Shown piece after piece: positions 33,701-42,625 of a stretch of 64,000 nt of DNA (its first letter is position 1; every line of letters begins with the position of its first letter). A model generated the notes under the pieces. The model searched no databases. It was not told where the DNA came from and worked only from the letters and a program-made list of their open reading frames with translations. This stretch comes from Ensifer sp. IC4062 (GTDB lineage Bacteria; Pseudomonadota; Alphaproteobacteria; Rhizobiales; Rhizobiaceae), in the NCBI RefSeq assembly GCF_020193575.1, contig NZ_JADYVD010000007.1:105273-169272 (forward strand). Direction: 5' to 3'. The position numbers and the translations under genes are program-made.

Positions 33701-34486
33701 CTACGACATGATCAAGCCGCCATCCACATTGATCGTCTGGCCGGTGATGTAGGCAGCGTCCGCTGACGCCAGGAAGGCGACAAGGGCGCCGACTTCGGCG
33801 GGGGTGCCGGCACGACCCATGGGGATGCCTTCGACCCACTCGGCCATGAGTTCGCCGGGACCGTACTCGCCGAGCATCTTCCCCCAGACACGGTCGTTGT
33901 AGTCCCACATCTCGGTGTGGATGATGCCGGGGCAGATTGCATTCACTGTTATGCCCTCGCGAGCGAGTTCTTTGGCAAGGCTCTGCGTCAACCCGACAAC
34001 ACCGAATTTCGAGGCGGCGTAGTGTGGCGTGTAGATGAAGCCCTGGCGCGCCTGGCCCGAGGCGGTATTGATGAGGCGGCCCTTCGTGCCGCTGGCGCGG
34101 AAGCGGCGGATCGCCTCCTGACAGCAGAGAAAGACACCCTTGGTGTTGACGTCGAGGTTGAGGTCCCATTCGCGCTCGGTGAGGTCCTCGACCTTGGCGA
34201 TGGTGATGACGCCGGCATTCTGGACAGAGACGGAAACGGCACCGAGTTTCGTCTCAGCCTCGCCATAGGCCTCCTGCACGGCCTTTGCGTCCGTTACATC
34301 CAGCGTAAGGCCGATCACCTCTGCACCGGTTTCCTTTGCAATCGCTTCAGCGGCCGCAGGCGTGTCCTTCTCGATTGCGGCGATGGCGACCTTTGCGCCC
34401 TCGTCGGCAAATCGCTTGGCAATGCCGCGCCCGATGCCCTTGTTTCCCCCGGTGACAAAAACCGTCTGGCCTGCGAAACGTCTCAT
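33701..34486 (-). CDS. SDR-family dehydrogenase of the polyol locus (left arm)
   Basis: This is a 261-residue classical short-chain dehydrogenase. NAD(P) motif TGGNKGIGRGI (about 9-19), NAG in VQNAGVITI, catalytic Ser in LINTASGQARQG, and YAASKFG with Tyr and Lys. I chose the ATG at 34486 because GGAG is 9 bases upstream, whereas the ATG at 34501 has no site. It is the last gene of the leftward arm: transketolase N, C, kinase, SorC regulator, SDR. Oxidation of a polyol to a ketose is the likely reaction. Confidence 0.9.
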   Translation of the reverse strand: MRRFAGQTVFVTGGNKGIGRGIAKRFADEGAKVAIAAIEKDTPAAAEAIAKETGAEVIGLTLDVTDAKAVQEAYGEAETKLGAVSVSVQNAGVITIAKVEDLTEREWDLNLDVNTKGVFLCCQEAIRRFRASGTKGRLINTASGQARQGFIYTPHYAASKFGVVGLTQSLAKELAREGITVNAICPGIIHTEMWDYNDRVWGKMLGEYGPGELMAEWVEGIPMGRAGTPAEVGALVAFLASADAAYITGQTINVDGGLIMS

Positions 34487-34537
34487 GTCTGTCTTCTCCA
34501 TAATACGCAGCAGGCCGAGGGCTGATCTCGGGTAAGA

Positions 34538-35488
34538 TCAGGCCGTGAGCCGAGCTGCAGTGAACTTGTCGGTGACAAGCACATCGATGATGCCCAGCTT
34601 CAGGGCGCCGGCGATGGCCTGGGTTTTCGATTCGCCGCCGGCCAGTGCGATAACCCGGTCAGTCTTGCGCAGGTCCTCCAGCGAAATGCCGATGACGCGC
34701 TCGTTGAGGGGCGTTTCGACCGGTTTTCCGTCCTTGTCGTAGAACCGGTAGGAGATCTCGCCAACCGCGCCCGCCTCATGCAGCATCGCCATTTCCTGAC
34801 GGGAGAAGACGTTGCCGGAGCGGGCGAGGAGTTCGGACGGTTCGACCGCGCCGATACCGACGATGGCAAGGCTCAGACGTCCGAACAGGTCCATCGTCTC
34901 ACGCACGACAGGGTCGGCCAGCATGACGAGCTTTGCCTCGCGCGAGGAGGTGATGCCCTGGACGAGAAGGAGCCGCGGCTCACCGCCGGTGAGCCGTCCC
35001 AGTCGCGCCATGAGCTGTGTGGCATGGGTCTGCACCGAGGCGTCGCCCATGCCCCCGAGGATCTGGACGATGTACTTGGCCTTGGCGTTCTTGAGCGGGT
35101 GGATATTGTCCACCATGCGCAGAATGGTCTGGCTCCAGCTCGAGACGCCGACAATCTCGTCCTGCTGCAGGGTGACTTCGAGGAAGTGGGCTGCGGCCTC
35201 GCCGATGCGAGCCATGATCGCCCCGTCGCGGTCCTCGGAACAGTCGATGACAATGGCTTCCGTTAGGCCATAGCGTTCGCGCAGCGCGGATTCGAGCTCG
35301 GTAAATGTTCCCGGCGGCGGGATGACTGTCGTGCGCACGATGTCTTCCTGCTCGGCCCGCTTTAGCATGCGTGAAACGGTGGCCTGCGACATGCGCATGC
35401 CCTCGGCGATTTCCGCCTGCCGCTTGCCTTCGATATGGTACATCTGCGCAACTCGGGCGATCAGTCGCAGCTCGTTGAGCCGTCCCAT
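34538..35488 (-). CDS. SorC/DeoR-type sugar-responsive transcriptional regulator
   Basis: This is a 316-residue protein. The N-terminal helix-turn-helix (about 10-55: AQMYHIEGKRQAEIAEGMRM, then SQATVSRMLKRAE) is followed by the SorC sugar-phosphate-binding domain with GVSSWSQTI, QILGGMGDA and ALAGGESKTQAIAGAL. GGAGG lies 5-6 bases upstream. Members bind phosphorylated sugars as inducers. Three similar boxes (TGAATATTTATGC twice and a variant just before this gene) are its probable operators. It sits within the leftward operon it would control. Confidence 0.92.
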   Translation of the reverse strand: MGRLNELRLIARVAQMYHIEGKRQAEIAEGMRMSQATVSRMLKRAEQEDIVRTTVIPPPGTFTELESALRERYGLTEAIVIDCSEDRDGAIMARIGEAAAHFLEVTLQQDEIVGVSSWSQTILRMVDNIHPLKNAKAKYIVQILGGMGDASVQTHATQLMARLGRLTGGEPRLLLVQGITSSREAKLVMLADPVVRETMDLFGRLSLAIVGIGAVEPSELLARSGNVFSRQEMAMLHEAGAVGEISYRFYDKDGKPVETPLNERVIGISLEDLRKTDRVIALAGGESKTQAIAGALKLGIIDVLVTDKFTAARLTA

Positions 35489-35501
35489 GGGGTCCTCCGG
35501 G

Positions 35502-35517
35502 GTGAATTTTTATTCAC
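35502..35517. promoter_or_regulatory. Candidate SorC-type operator before the regulator gene
   Basis: GTGAATTTTTATTCAC is an inverted repeat overlapping the 3' end of the kinase gene, 14 bases before the regulator start. It matches the divergent-promoter 13-mer TGAATATTTATGC at 11 of 13 positions. Confidence 0.55.
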
Positions 35518-36979
35518 TCATAGTTGAAGAACCCGGAGCGGTCGAGCGGTAGATCGCGTCCTGCCAAACCAGAAGGCGATCTGTAACATCGCAAGCACGC
35601 GGCACGATGGGATTGCCGGGGCGCGGCAGGGCCGCGATCGCGGCAAGATCGGACCAGATACCAAGCGAGAGGCCAGCGAGGTACGCTGCACCAAGGGCGG
35701 AGGCCTCGGGCGCGTCGCATTGGATGATGACGTGGTTCAGCGTGTCGGCCACGCATTGCATGAGGAAAGTATTCTGACTTGGCCCGCCATCGACATAGAG
35801 GCGGCCGAGCGGCGTCGGCGATTGATCGGACATCGCCTTGAAGACATCATGGACCTGGAAGGCCATGGAATCGGTTACCGCTCGGGCCATCTGGGCGCGG
35901 GTCGTGTTGAAGGTGATGCCGGAAAACAGTGCTCGCGCATCAGCATGCCAGTAGGGCGCACCGAGGCCGACAAAGGCCGGCACGAAGCCCGGCCCGCCAG
36001 GCTCGGCGGTTGCGGCGAGATCGGTGAGGGCCTGTATATCCGGGAGGCCCAGCATCTCGGCCATCCAGGGCAGGGCGGCGGCCGAGACGAGGATGTTGCC
36101 CTCGAACGCATAGGTTGGTTTTCCGGCGATCGACCAAGCGATCGTCGTAGTAATGCCCTGCTCTGGGGCGATGAACCGGGGCAGGGTCGTCATGATCGAC
36201 GAGCCGGTGCCAAAAGTCACCTTTCCATCGCCGGGATTGAACGCACCGTGGCCGAAGAGGGCGGCATGGCTGTCGCCGATGGCCGAGGCGATCGGAATAC
36301 CGTCGCGAAGGCCCGGCACGTTCTTCGTCGTTCCGAGACGTGCGGCACTGTCGCGTGCCTCGGGCAGGGCGGATTGCGGCACACCGAAAAGGCCGCACAG
36401 TTCGTCACTCCAGACCTGTGCGTTGAGGTCGTAGAGCTGGCTGCGGGCGGCGTTCGCGGCATCGCATGCATGGACCGCGCCGTCCGTGAAGCAATGGATC
36501 AGCCAAGCGTCGATCGTTCCGAGCCGGACCCTGTGACCGGCGGGCACGCGGTCGAGCAGCCACTTCATCTTCGGGCCTGGGAACATCGGGTCGATGGGAA
36601 GCCCGGTAAGCGCCTGAACGCGCGCGCCATGACCCGCCGCGATCAGTTCGGCGCAGGTCGGCGCGCTGCGGCGGCACTGCCAGCTCACCACCGGGCCGAG
36701 CGGTTCTCCCGTGGCAGCATCCCACACCGTGACGGACTCGCGCTGATTGGAGATTGCAATGCCGAGGACATCCACAACAGGGCCGGCTTGCAGGCAGGCG
36801 GCGATCGCCTCCTGCACCGATTCCCAAATGCGCAGCGGACTCTGTTCGACCCAGCCGGGCTGGGGATGTTCGATGCCGACAGGAGAGGAGCCGCGTGACA
36901 GGATTTCCCCGCTGGTGGAAACGAGCACGGCCTTGGAATTCGTGGTGCCCTGGTCGATGGCGAGAATGGCGGTCGTCAT
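35510..36979 (-). CDS. FGGY-family carbohydrate kinase
   Basis: This is a 489-residue protein. The phosphate-1 loop AIDQGTTNSKAVL lies near the N-terminus. GDSHAALFGHGAFNPGDGKV and FGTGSSIMTT form the second phosphate region, and VDGGPSQNTFLMQCVADTL and ASALGAAYLAGL close the C-terminal domain. Overall it is glycerol/xylulose-kinase-like. The ATG at 36979 has GGAG 5 bases upstream. It lies between the transketolase pair (81 bases upstream) and the regulator. It should phosphorylate a ketose made by one of the two SDRs, giving the donor for the split transketolase. Confidence 0.92.
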   Translation of the reverse strand: MTTAILAIDQGTTNSKAVLVSTSGEILSRGSSPVGIEHPQPGWVEQSPLRIWESVQEAIAACLQAGPVVDVLGIAISNQRESVTVWDAATGEPLGPVVSWQCRRSAPTCAELIAAGHGARVQALTGLPIDPMFPGPKMKWLLDRVPAGHRVRLGTIDAWLIHCFTDGAVHACDAANAARSQLYDLNAQVWSDELCGLFGVPQSALPEARDSAARLGTTKNVPGLRDGIPIASAIGDSHAALFGHGAFNPGDGKVTFGTGSSIMTTLPRFIAPEQGITTTIAWSIAGKPTYAFEGNILVSAAALPWMAEMLGLPDIQALTDLAATAEPGGPGFVPAFVGLGAPYWHADARALFSGITFNTTRAQMARAVTDSMAFQVHDVFKAMSDQSPTPLGRLYVDGGPSQNTFLMQCVADTLNHVIIQCDAPEASALGAAYLAGLSLGIWSDLAAIAALPRPGNPIVPRACDVTDRLLVWQDAIYRSTAPGSSTMSE

Positions 36980-37060
36980 GGTGGCTCCGGCAGGCAGAAA
37001 TTGGGGGCGCGGCGACAGGGAGGCTTGGCCGCGCCCGGCACGAAATCTAAACCCGCACAA

Positions 37061-38029
37061 TCATGCGCGGGAAGATTTGCGTGCAATCAATGCGACGGCC
37101 GCCTCGGCGATGGCGGCGGGGGACATACCGAATTCGTCAAGCAGGAACTCGGCCGAACCGGTGGGGGCAAAGATGCCCGGAACGCCGAGGATCTTCATCG
37201 GCACTGGGGCTTCGGCCACCACGAATTCTGCAATTGCCGAGCCAAGGCCGCCAAAGGTGGAGTGTTCTTCGGCTGTCAGGATGGCGCCGGTTTCGCGGGC
37301 TGCAGCCACCACGGCATCGACATCAATCGGCCGGACCGTCGCCATGTTGAGGACGCGAGCCCCGATTCCCTGTTCGGCCAAGATATCGGCCGCCTTGAGC
37401 ATGCGGTGGGTCAGTGTGCCGTTGGCGACAAGGGTGATGTCGTCGCCGTCGCGTAGCAGGTTGGCCTTGCCCAGCTCGAACTTGTGGTCCGGCGGAAGCA
37501 GATCCGGGACGCCGACGCGCGACAGGCGCAGGAAGACCGGACCCTCGTAACGAGCCGCCCATTCCACGGCCGCGGCCGTTTCGATTGAATCACAGGGCGC
37601 AATCACGGGCAGATTCGGCAGCACGCGGGTCCAGGCGAAATCCTCGATGGAATGGTGCGTCGGGCCGAGTTCGCCATAGGCCATGCCGGAAGAAATGCCG
37701 ATGAGCTTCACGTTTGCGTTGGAATAGGCGATGTCGGCCTTGATCTGCTCCAGCGACCGGCCAGTCAGGAAGCAGGCGGCGCCGCAGACGAAGGGCAGCA
37801 GCCCGCCATTGGCAAGGCCCGCGCCGACGCCGACCATGTTCTGTTCGGCGATGCCGACATTAACCAGTCGCTCCGGCCATTTGGACTTGAAGCCGCCGAG
37901 CTTGGACGAGCCGACGGAGTCGTTGCAGACGGCGACGACCTTGGGATTGGCCGCGCCGAGGCGCTCCAGCACGGCAACGAAGGCGTCTCGGCAATCGTGC
38001 AGCTTGGGGGAGGTTATCACGTCCTTCAT
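37061..38029 (-). CDS. Transketolase, C-terminal subunit
   Basis: This is a 322-residue protein holding the pyrimidine-binding and C-terminal transketolase domains: VNVGIAEQNMVGVGAGLANG (catalytic Glu of the pyrimidine site), THHSIEDFAWTRVLPNLPVI and ILTAEEHSTFGGLGSA. Its ATG at 38029 overlaps the stop of the N-terminal subunit (TGATG), so the two are translationally coupled and should form one heteromeric enzyme. It carries two-carbon units between ketose and aldose phosphates with thiamine diphosphate. Confidence 0.93.
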   Translation of the reverse strand: MKDVITSPKLHDCRDAFVAVLERLGAANPKVVAVCNDSVGSSKLGGFKSKWPERLVNVGIAEQNMVGVGAGLANGGLLPFVCGAACFLTGRSLEQIKADIAYSNANVKLIGISSGMAYGELGPTHHSIEDFAWTRVLPNLPVIAPCDSIETAAAVEWAARYEGPVFLRLSRVGVPDLLPPDHKFELGKANLLRDGDDITLVANGTLTHRMLKAADILAEQGIGARVLNMATVRPIDVDAVVAAARETGAILTAEEHSTFGGLGSAIAEFVVAEAPVPMKILGVPGIFAPTGSAEFLLDEFGMSPAAIAEAAVALIARKSSRA

Positions 38030-38838
38030 CACAGGGCCTCCGAAAGCTCAGCCACGGCTATTTCGTATTGTTCCGCATTGGGCACCTTGTGGTGCCAGTC
38101 GACCTTGTCCTGCATGAAGGAAATGCCGTGGCCCTTGTTGGTATGGGCGACGATGCAGTGCGGGCGTTCGCCGCGGCGCTCCAGCGCGGGCACGATCTCG
38201 TCCATGGCGTTGCCGTTGATCTCGGTGACGTCCCAGCCGAAGGCTTCGAGCTTGGCGGGGAAGGGAGCAAGGTTGTTGGTGTCCTTCAGCGCCGCGCCCT
38301 GCTGGAAGCGGTTGTGATCGATGATCAGGGTCAGGTTGTCGAGGCCGAACTGCGCGGCGGATGCGATCGCCTCCCAGTTCGATCCTTCCTGCATCTCGCC
38401 GTCGCCGGTCATGACATAGGTGCGGTAATTCGCGCCGGTCAGCTTGGCGGCCTTCGCCATGCCGACTGCAACCGGCAGGCCATGCCCGAGCGGGCCTGTG
38501 TTGGTCTCGACGCCCGGAACCTTGTTGCAGTTCGGATGCCCGTTCAGGCGGGAATGTGGCTTCAGGAATGTGCCGATTTCTTCTTCCGATATGAAGCCGC
38601 GCTTGGCGAGCGTCACATAGAGCGCCAGCGCCACATGGCCCTTCGACAGTACGAAACGGTCACGCTCCGGATGCTTCGGCTGGTCAGGCCAGATGCGCAG
38701 CACGCGAAAATAGAGCGCCGTCAGAATGTCGATGGCGGACATTTCCCCGCCGATATGGCCGGCGCCGGCTTCGAAAACCGCTTGCAGATCGCGAAGGCGT
38801 ATCTGTCGTGCGATCCGGTCGAGATCGTTCGGCTGCAT
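38029..38838 (-). CDS. Transketolase, N-terminal (thiamine diphosphate-binding) subunit
   Basis: This is a 269-residue protein. GHIGGEMSAIDILTALYF, SKGHVALALY, NTGPLGHGLPVAVGMA and the TPP motif GDGEMQEGSNWEA...DHNRFQQ match the first half of a transketolase. I preferred the ATG at 38838 (AGAGG 4 bases upstream) over 38850. It is the first gene of the leftward arm, facing the ABC permease across a 214-base control region. Split transketolases beside a kinase also occur in apulose 4-phosphate catabolism (AptAB), which gives a precedent for a specialised substrate here. Confidence 0.93.
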   Translation of the reverse strand: MQPNDLDRIARQIRLRDLQAVFEAGAGHIGGEMSAIDILTALYFRVLRIWPDQPKHPERDRFVLSKGHVALALYVTLAKRGFISEEEIGTFLKPHSRLNGHPNCNKVPGVETNTGPLGHGLPVAVGMAKAAKLTGANYRTYVMTGDGEMQEGSNWEAIASAAQFGLDNLTLIIDHNRFQQGAALKDTNNLAPFPAKLEAFGWDVTEINGNAMDEIVPALERRGERPHCIVAHTNKGHGISFMQDKVDWHHKVPNAEQYEIAVAELSEAL

Positions 38839-38849
38839 GTTGCCTCTCA

Positions 38850-39006
38850 TGAATATTTATGCGCTATCAAATATGTTTGCATATTGAGCGGCATTGTCAA
38901 GCATCAAACCCCGTTGGCACCCCATCTTCCCTCCGCAAACGAATCTCCGTTGACATGCCGATTGAGGCTCATGTATGAATTTGCACACATGAGTGAATAT
39001 TTATGC
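38850..39006. promoter_or_regulatory. Divergent control region with two identical 13-mers
   Basis: TGAATATTTATGC occurs at 38850-38862 and 38994-39006 in the same orientation. Rightward promoter: TTGACA (38950-38955), 18 bases, TATGAA (38974-38979). The second box falls just after the expected transcript start, a repressor position; the first lies between the leftward promoter and transketolase start. The SorC-type protein at 34538 is the likely ligand. Confidence 0.7.
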
Positions 39007-39052
39007 TAGCTTCAGCGGGAGGAGCCTGCAGATAGCTGGAGAAGGAGGATTT

Positions 39053-40027
39053 ATGGCGGCGCTAGCGAAAGCACACGATGTGGTCGGCCGAAGAATGCTG
39101 CCCTCGCTGCGGGGTGCAACCGGGCCCTTGATTGGTCTCATCGTCCTGTGCGTCTTCCTGAGCTTCGCAAGTGACAAGTTCCTTTCGCTCCGGAACTTCC
39201 TCAATGTGCTCGATCAGATCACGGTGCTTGGCGTCATGGCCGTAGGCATGACACTGGTCATCCTGATCGGCGGGATCGATCTTGCGGTCGGCTCCGTCAT
39301 GGCGTTGGCGATGATGGTCCTCGGCTATTTGAATATCATCGCCGGCGTGCCGATGTGGTTGGCCATCCCACTCGCGCTGCTGGTTGCCTCGCTTAACGGC
39401 CTTGTCGCGGGGCTGCTCATAACGCGCTTCAACGTGCCGGCCTTTATCGCGACGCTCGCCATGATGTCGATTGCGCGCGGCCTTGCAAACATGATCACCG
39501 ACGGACAGCAGCTCATCGGCTTTCCCGCCTGGTTTAATACAATGGCGATCGTTCGTTTTGGCGGCTTCCTGACGCTGACCGTAGCCGTGATGCTGGTGGT
39601 CTTTATCGTCGGATTGCTCTATCTCCGCTACCGCCATGGCGGGCGCTCGCTTTATGCGATCGGCGGCAACGCCGAAGTTGCTCGACTCGCGGGCATTAAT
39701 GTGAACCGTGCAACCGTGCTCGTCTATGTCGTGTCGAGCTTGCTCGCCGGTCTTTCCGGCATGGTGCTCGCGGCCCGGCTCGACTCGGTGCAACCGTCTT
39801 CGGGCGTGTCCTATGAACTCGACGCCATCGCGGCGGTTGTCATCGGTGGCACCTCGCTCTCCGGCGGCACTGGGGGCATCGGCGGCACCATCATCGGCGT
39901 GCTGATCATCGGCGTTTTGCGCAATGGTCTCAACCTGCTCAGCGTTTCCCCGTTCATGCAGCAAGTCATTATCGGTGGCGTCATCGTGCTCGCCGTGACC
40001 GCCGAGACCTACCGCAAACGGAAGTAG
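39053..40027 (+). CDS. Sugar ABC transporter permease (RbsC/BPD_transp_2 family)
   Basis: This is a 324-residue inner-membrane protein with about 8-10 hydrophobic helices. The family signature IGGIDLAVGSVMALAMM is near residue 75, and the EAA-like region SLYAIGGNAEVARLAGINV leads to DAIAAVVIGGTSLSGGTG. The ATG at 39053 has GGAGG 5 bases upstream; longer frames starting upstream cover the promoter. First gene of the rightward arm, followed by the binding protein and ATPase. It probably works as a homodimer. Confidence 0.93.
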   Translation: MAALAKAHDVVGRRMLPSLRGATGPLIGLIVLCVFLSFASDKFLSLRNFLNVLDQITVLGVMAVGMTLVILIGGIDLAVGSVMALAMMVLGYLNIIAGVPMWLAIPLALLVASLNGLVAGLLITRFNVPAFIATLAMMSIARGLANMITDGQQLIGFPAWFNTMAIVRFGGFLTLTVAVMLVVFIVGLLYLRYRHGGRSLYAIGGNAEVARLAGINVNRATVLVYVVSSLLAGLSGMVLAARLDSVQPSSGVSYELDAIAAVVIGGTSLSGGTGGIGGTIIGVLIIGVLRNGLNLLSVSPFMQQVIIGGVIVLAVTAETYRKRK

Positions 40028-40157
40028 CGATACTCGCCCCGCCTGCGCGCATGCGGCTGGGCATCGAAAACGGTCAGCAATGGTGCGGGCCGACAAAAAG
40101 GGTAGGTGGTCCCCTCTGCCAGGACAGGAAGCCACCAAACAACTCGGAGGAGAAACT

Positions 40158-41090
40158 ATGAAGTTGTCCAAACTACTGATGGCAGCAACCGCGGCTGTGG
40201 TGCTTGCGTCTCCAGCCGCCGCTGCGGAGGTAAAGAAGATCGGCCTTGCCGTTCCGAACCTCCAGGCTGACTTCTTCAACCAGATCAAGCTCGGCGTCGA
40301 AAAGCACGCCAGGGACAAGGGCATTGATGTGGTCGTCGTCGACGCGAAGAACGACACGAACACCCAGGTCAGCCAGGTGCAGGACCTGATGACCCAGGAC
40401 ATCAACGCGTTCATTTACATCCCGGCCGGTGCCGCTGCCGCTGCCGTGCCGACCCGCCTTGCCCGCGAGGCTGGCATTCCGGTGATCAACGTCGACCGCG
40501 TTCCGGAAGGCGCGCCGGGTGATACCTTCATTGCCGGCGAGAGCGTCGAATCCGCCTACGCCGTCTGCAAGTACATCATCGAGAAGGCCGGCGGCTCGGG
40601 CAAGATGGCGATCATCCACGGCCAGAAGGGCACGACGCCGGAAGTCGACCGCTTCACCGGCTGCAAGCGCGCAATCGACGAGAACAAAGGCGTCGAGCTT
40701 GTAGCCCAGCAGTGGAGCAACATGTGGTCGGCAGACGAGGGCTTCTCGATCGCGCAGAATATGCTGCAGGCCAATCCGGACATCACGATCATCTTCGGCC
40801 AGGCCGACGGTCTCGCCATGGGTGCGGCCAAAGCCGTGGACGTCGCCAACCTCTCTGACAAGGTAATCATCGGCGGCTATGACGGCGACGTCTCGGCTCT
40901 CGAATATCTCGCAAAGTGCAAGGGTCCGTTCATCGCCACCGCGACGCAGAGCACGCAGAAGATGGGCGTCCTCGCCGTCGAATCCGCGCTTGCCGTCGCC
41001 GCCGGCCAGAAGGTCGAGGAGCGCCAGACGCCGAACGCCGTTCTGACGACCTGTGAGAACGCGCCGGAATTCGTGAAGAGCCATCCGTAA
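40158..41090 (+). CDS. Sugar ABC transporter periplasmic binding protein (RbsB type)
   Basis: This is a 310-residue protein with signal peptide about 1-23 (LLMAATAAVVLASPAAAA). The Peripla_BP_4 fold is shown by IGLAVPNLQADFFNQIKLGV, VVVDAKNDTNTQVSQVQDLM and VIIGGYDGDVSALEYLAKC. GGAGG is about 9 bases upstream. It delivers the substrate to the permease encoded 130 bases upstream. Sequence resembles ribose/xylitol/erythritol-class binding proteins, but ligand identity cannot be read. Confidence 0.93.
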   Translation: MKLSKLLMAATAAVVLASPAAAAEVKKIGLAVPNLQADFFNQIKLGVEKHARDKGIDVVVVDAKNDTNTQVSQVQDLMTQDINAFIYIPAGAAAAAVPTRLAREAGIPVINVDRVPEGAPGDTFIAGESVESAYAVCKYIIEKAGGSGKMAIIHGQKGTTPEVDRFTGCKRAIDENKGVELVAQQWSNMWSADEGFSIAQNMLQANPDITIIFGQADGLAMGAAKAVDVANLSDKVIIGGYDGDVSALEYLAKCKGPFIATATQSTQKMGVLAVESALAVAAGQKVEERQTPNAVLTTCENAPEFVKSHP

Positions 41091-41121
41091 CCCGGATTCA
41101 GACCCGAAAGGCAGCAGCGCC

Positions 41122-42609
41122 ATGACGACCCGCTCTCCCATCCTGTCGCTCCGTGGAATCCAGAAGTCCTACGGCCCGATCAAGGTTCTTCACGGTGTCG
41201 ATCTCGACATCTATCCGGGAGAAGTCGTGGCGCTGCTCGGTGAAAACGGTGCCGGAAAATCGACCCTGTCGAATATCATTTCCGGCGCCGTACAGCCCTC
41301 GGCTGGAGAAATGACCTGGCTCGGCCAAAGTTACACCCCCGCCGATCCCCGCGCCGCCATGGACGAGGGGGTGGGCATGATCCATCAGGAACTGAAACTG
41401 CTTCCGAAGCTCTCCATTGCGGAGAACGTGTTCGTCGGCCGCTACCCCATGAAGGCGGGCCGGGTCGACCGCAAGGCGATGGAGGATCGGGCACGCAGCG
41501 GCCTTCACCGGCTCGGCCTCGACATCTCGCCCGATCGCCTCGTCGAAGGGCTTTCGACCGGCAAGCAGCAGCTCATCGAAATCGCCAAGGCGCTGACGCT
41601 CAATGCGCGCCTCCTCATCCTCGACGAACCGACCGCTGCGCTCGGTGGCGAGGAGACTCAGCTTCTCTTCCAGCAGATCGAACGGCTGAGGGCGGAAGGG
41701 GTCGGCATCATCTACATTTCACACCGCCTCGAGGAAATCCGCCAGATTGCTGACCGCATTGTCGTCATGCGTGACGGCGCTAAGGTGCAGGAGTTCGACA
41801 GCGGCGATGTGCCGATCCGCACCATCGTCGAGGCGATGGTCGGTCGCTCCTTGGAGCGCATGTTCCCGGCGCTTCCGACACCCACGGATGAGGTGACGCT
41901 GGAGGTGCGGAGCCTTTCCTCACCCTCCAACGCCTTCCGCGACATCAACTTTTTCGTACGCAAGGGCGAAGTCTTCGGCATTGCCGGCCTCATGGGCGCC
42001 GGTCGCACCGAATTGGTGCGCGCCATGACCGGCGCCGACCCCATTTCCGGCGGGGAAGTGCGCCTGCGCGGCAAGGCCATTACGCCTCGATCCCCCATCG
42101 ACGCGATCCGCAATGGCATCGTCCTCGTGCCGGAGGACCGCAAGCTTCAGGGAGTGGTGCTCGATCATTCGATTGCGGAGAATATCGGCTACGCCAATCT
42201 CGGCGAGATCGCCCCCAGCGGCTGGCTCTCCTCCCGCCGCATCCAACAGTTCGCCGAGGGCTATATCAGAAGGTTCGGCGTCAAGGGCCGCGGCGGGCAG
42301 AATGCGAGCGAGCTCTCCGGGGGCAACCAGCAGAAGGTAGTGCTTGCCAAGTGGCTGGCCCGCAAGCCCCAGGTCGTCGTGCTGGACGAGCCTACGCGCG
42401 GCATCGATGTGGGCGCCCGCTCGTCGATCTACGACCTCATCATGGACCTTGCCCGGCAGGGCGTCGCCGTGATCGTGGTCAGTTCGGACCTCGAGGAGAT
42501 ACTCGGTGTATCCAGCCATATCATGGTCATGGCCAAGGGAAAGCAGGCGGGCATCCTGAACCGCGAGGACGCAAACGACGTCTCGGTCATGGAACTGGCG
42601 ACGATCTGA
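41122..42609 (+). CDS. Sugar ABC transporter ATPase (RbsA/MglA type, two ATPase domains)
   Basis: This is a 495-residue protein. Domain 1 has Walker A LGENGAGKSTLS, the atypical signature LSTGKQQLIEIA and Walker B LLILDEPTAAL. Domain 2 has the usual degenerate Walker A (GLMGAGRTELV), the signature ELSGGNQQKVVLAKWLARK and VVVLDEPTRGIDVGA. This is the standard form for monosaccharide importers of the CUT2 group. It is 31 bases downstream of the binding protein and 16 upstream of an SDR gene. Confidence 0.95.
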   Translation: MTTRSPILSLRGIQKSYGPIKVLHGVDLDIYPGEVVALLGENGAGKSTLSNIISGAVQPSAGEMTWLGQSYTPADPRAAMDEGVGMIHQELKLLPKLSIAENVFVGRYPMKAGRVDRKAMEDRARSGLHRLGLDISPDRLVEGLSTGKQQLIEIAKALTLNARLLILDEPTAALGGEETQLLFQQIERLRAEGVGIIYISHRLEEIRQIADRIVVMRDGAKVQEFDSGDVPIRTIVEAMVGRSLERMFPALPTPTDEVTLEVRSLSSPSNAFRDINFFVRKGEVFGIAGLMGAGRTELVRAMTGADPISGGEVRLRGKAITPRSPIDAIRNGIVLVPEDRKLQGVVLDHSIAENIGYANLGEIAPSGWLSSRRIQQFAEGYIRRFGVKGRGGQNASELSGGNQQKVVLAKWLARKPQVVVLDEPTRGIDVGARSSIYDLIMDLARQGVAVIVVSSDLEEILGVSSHIMVMAKGKQAGILNREDANDVSVMELATI

Positions 42610-42625
42610 ACAGGGAAGAATGTTT

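Noticed and set aside
39062..40414. 450-codon minus-strand frame opposite the ABC permease
   Set aside because: It is the antisense of a membrane protein with clear family signature; low complexity (His/Asp/Gly) and no start signal.
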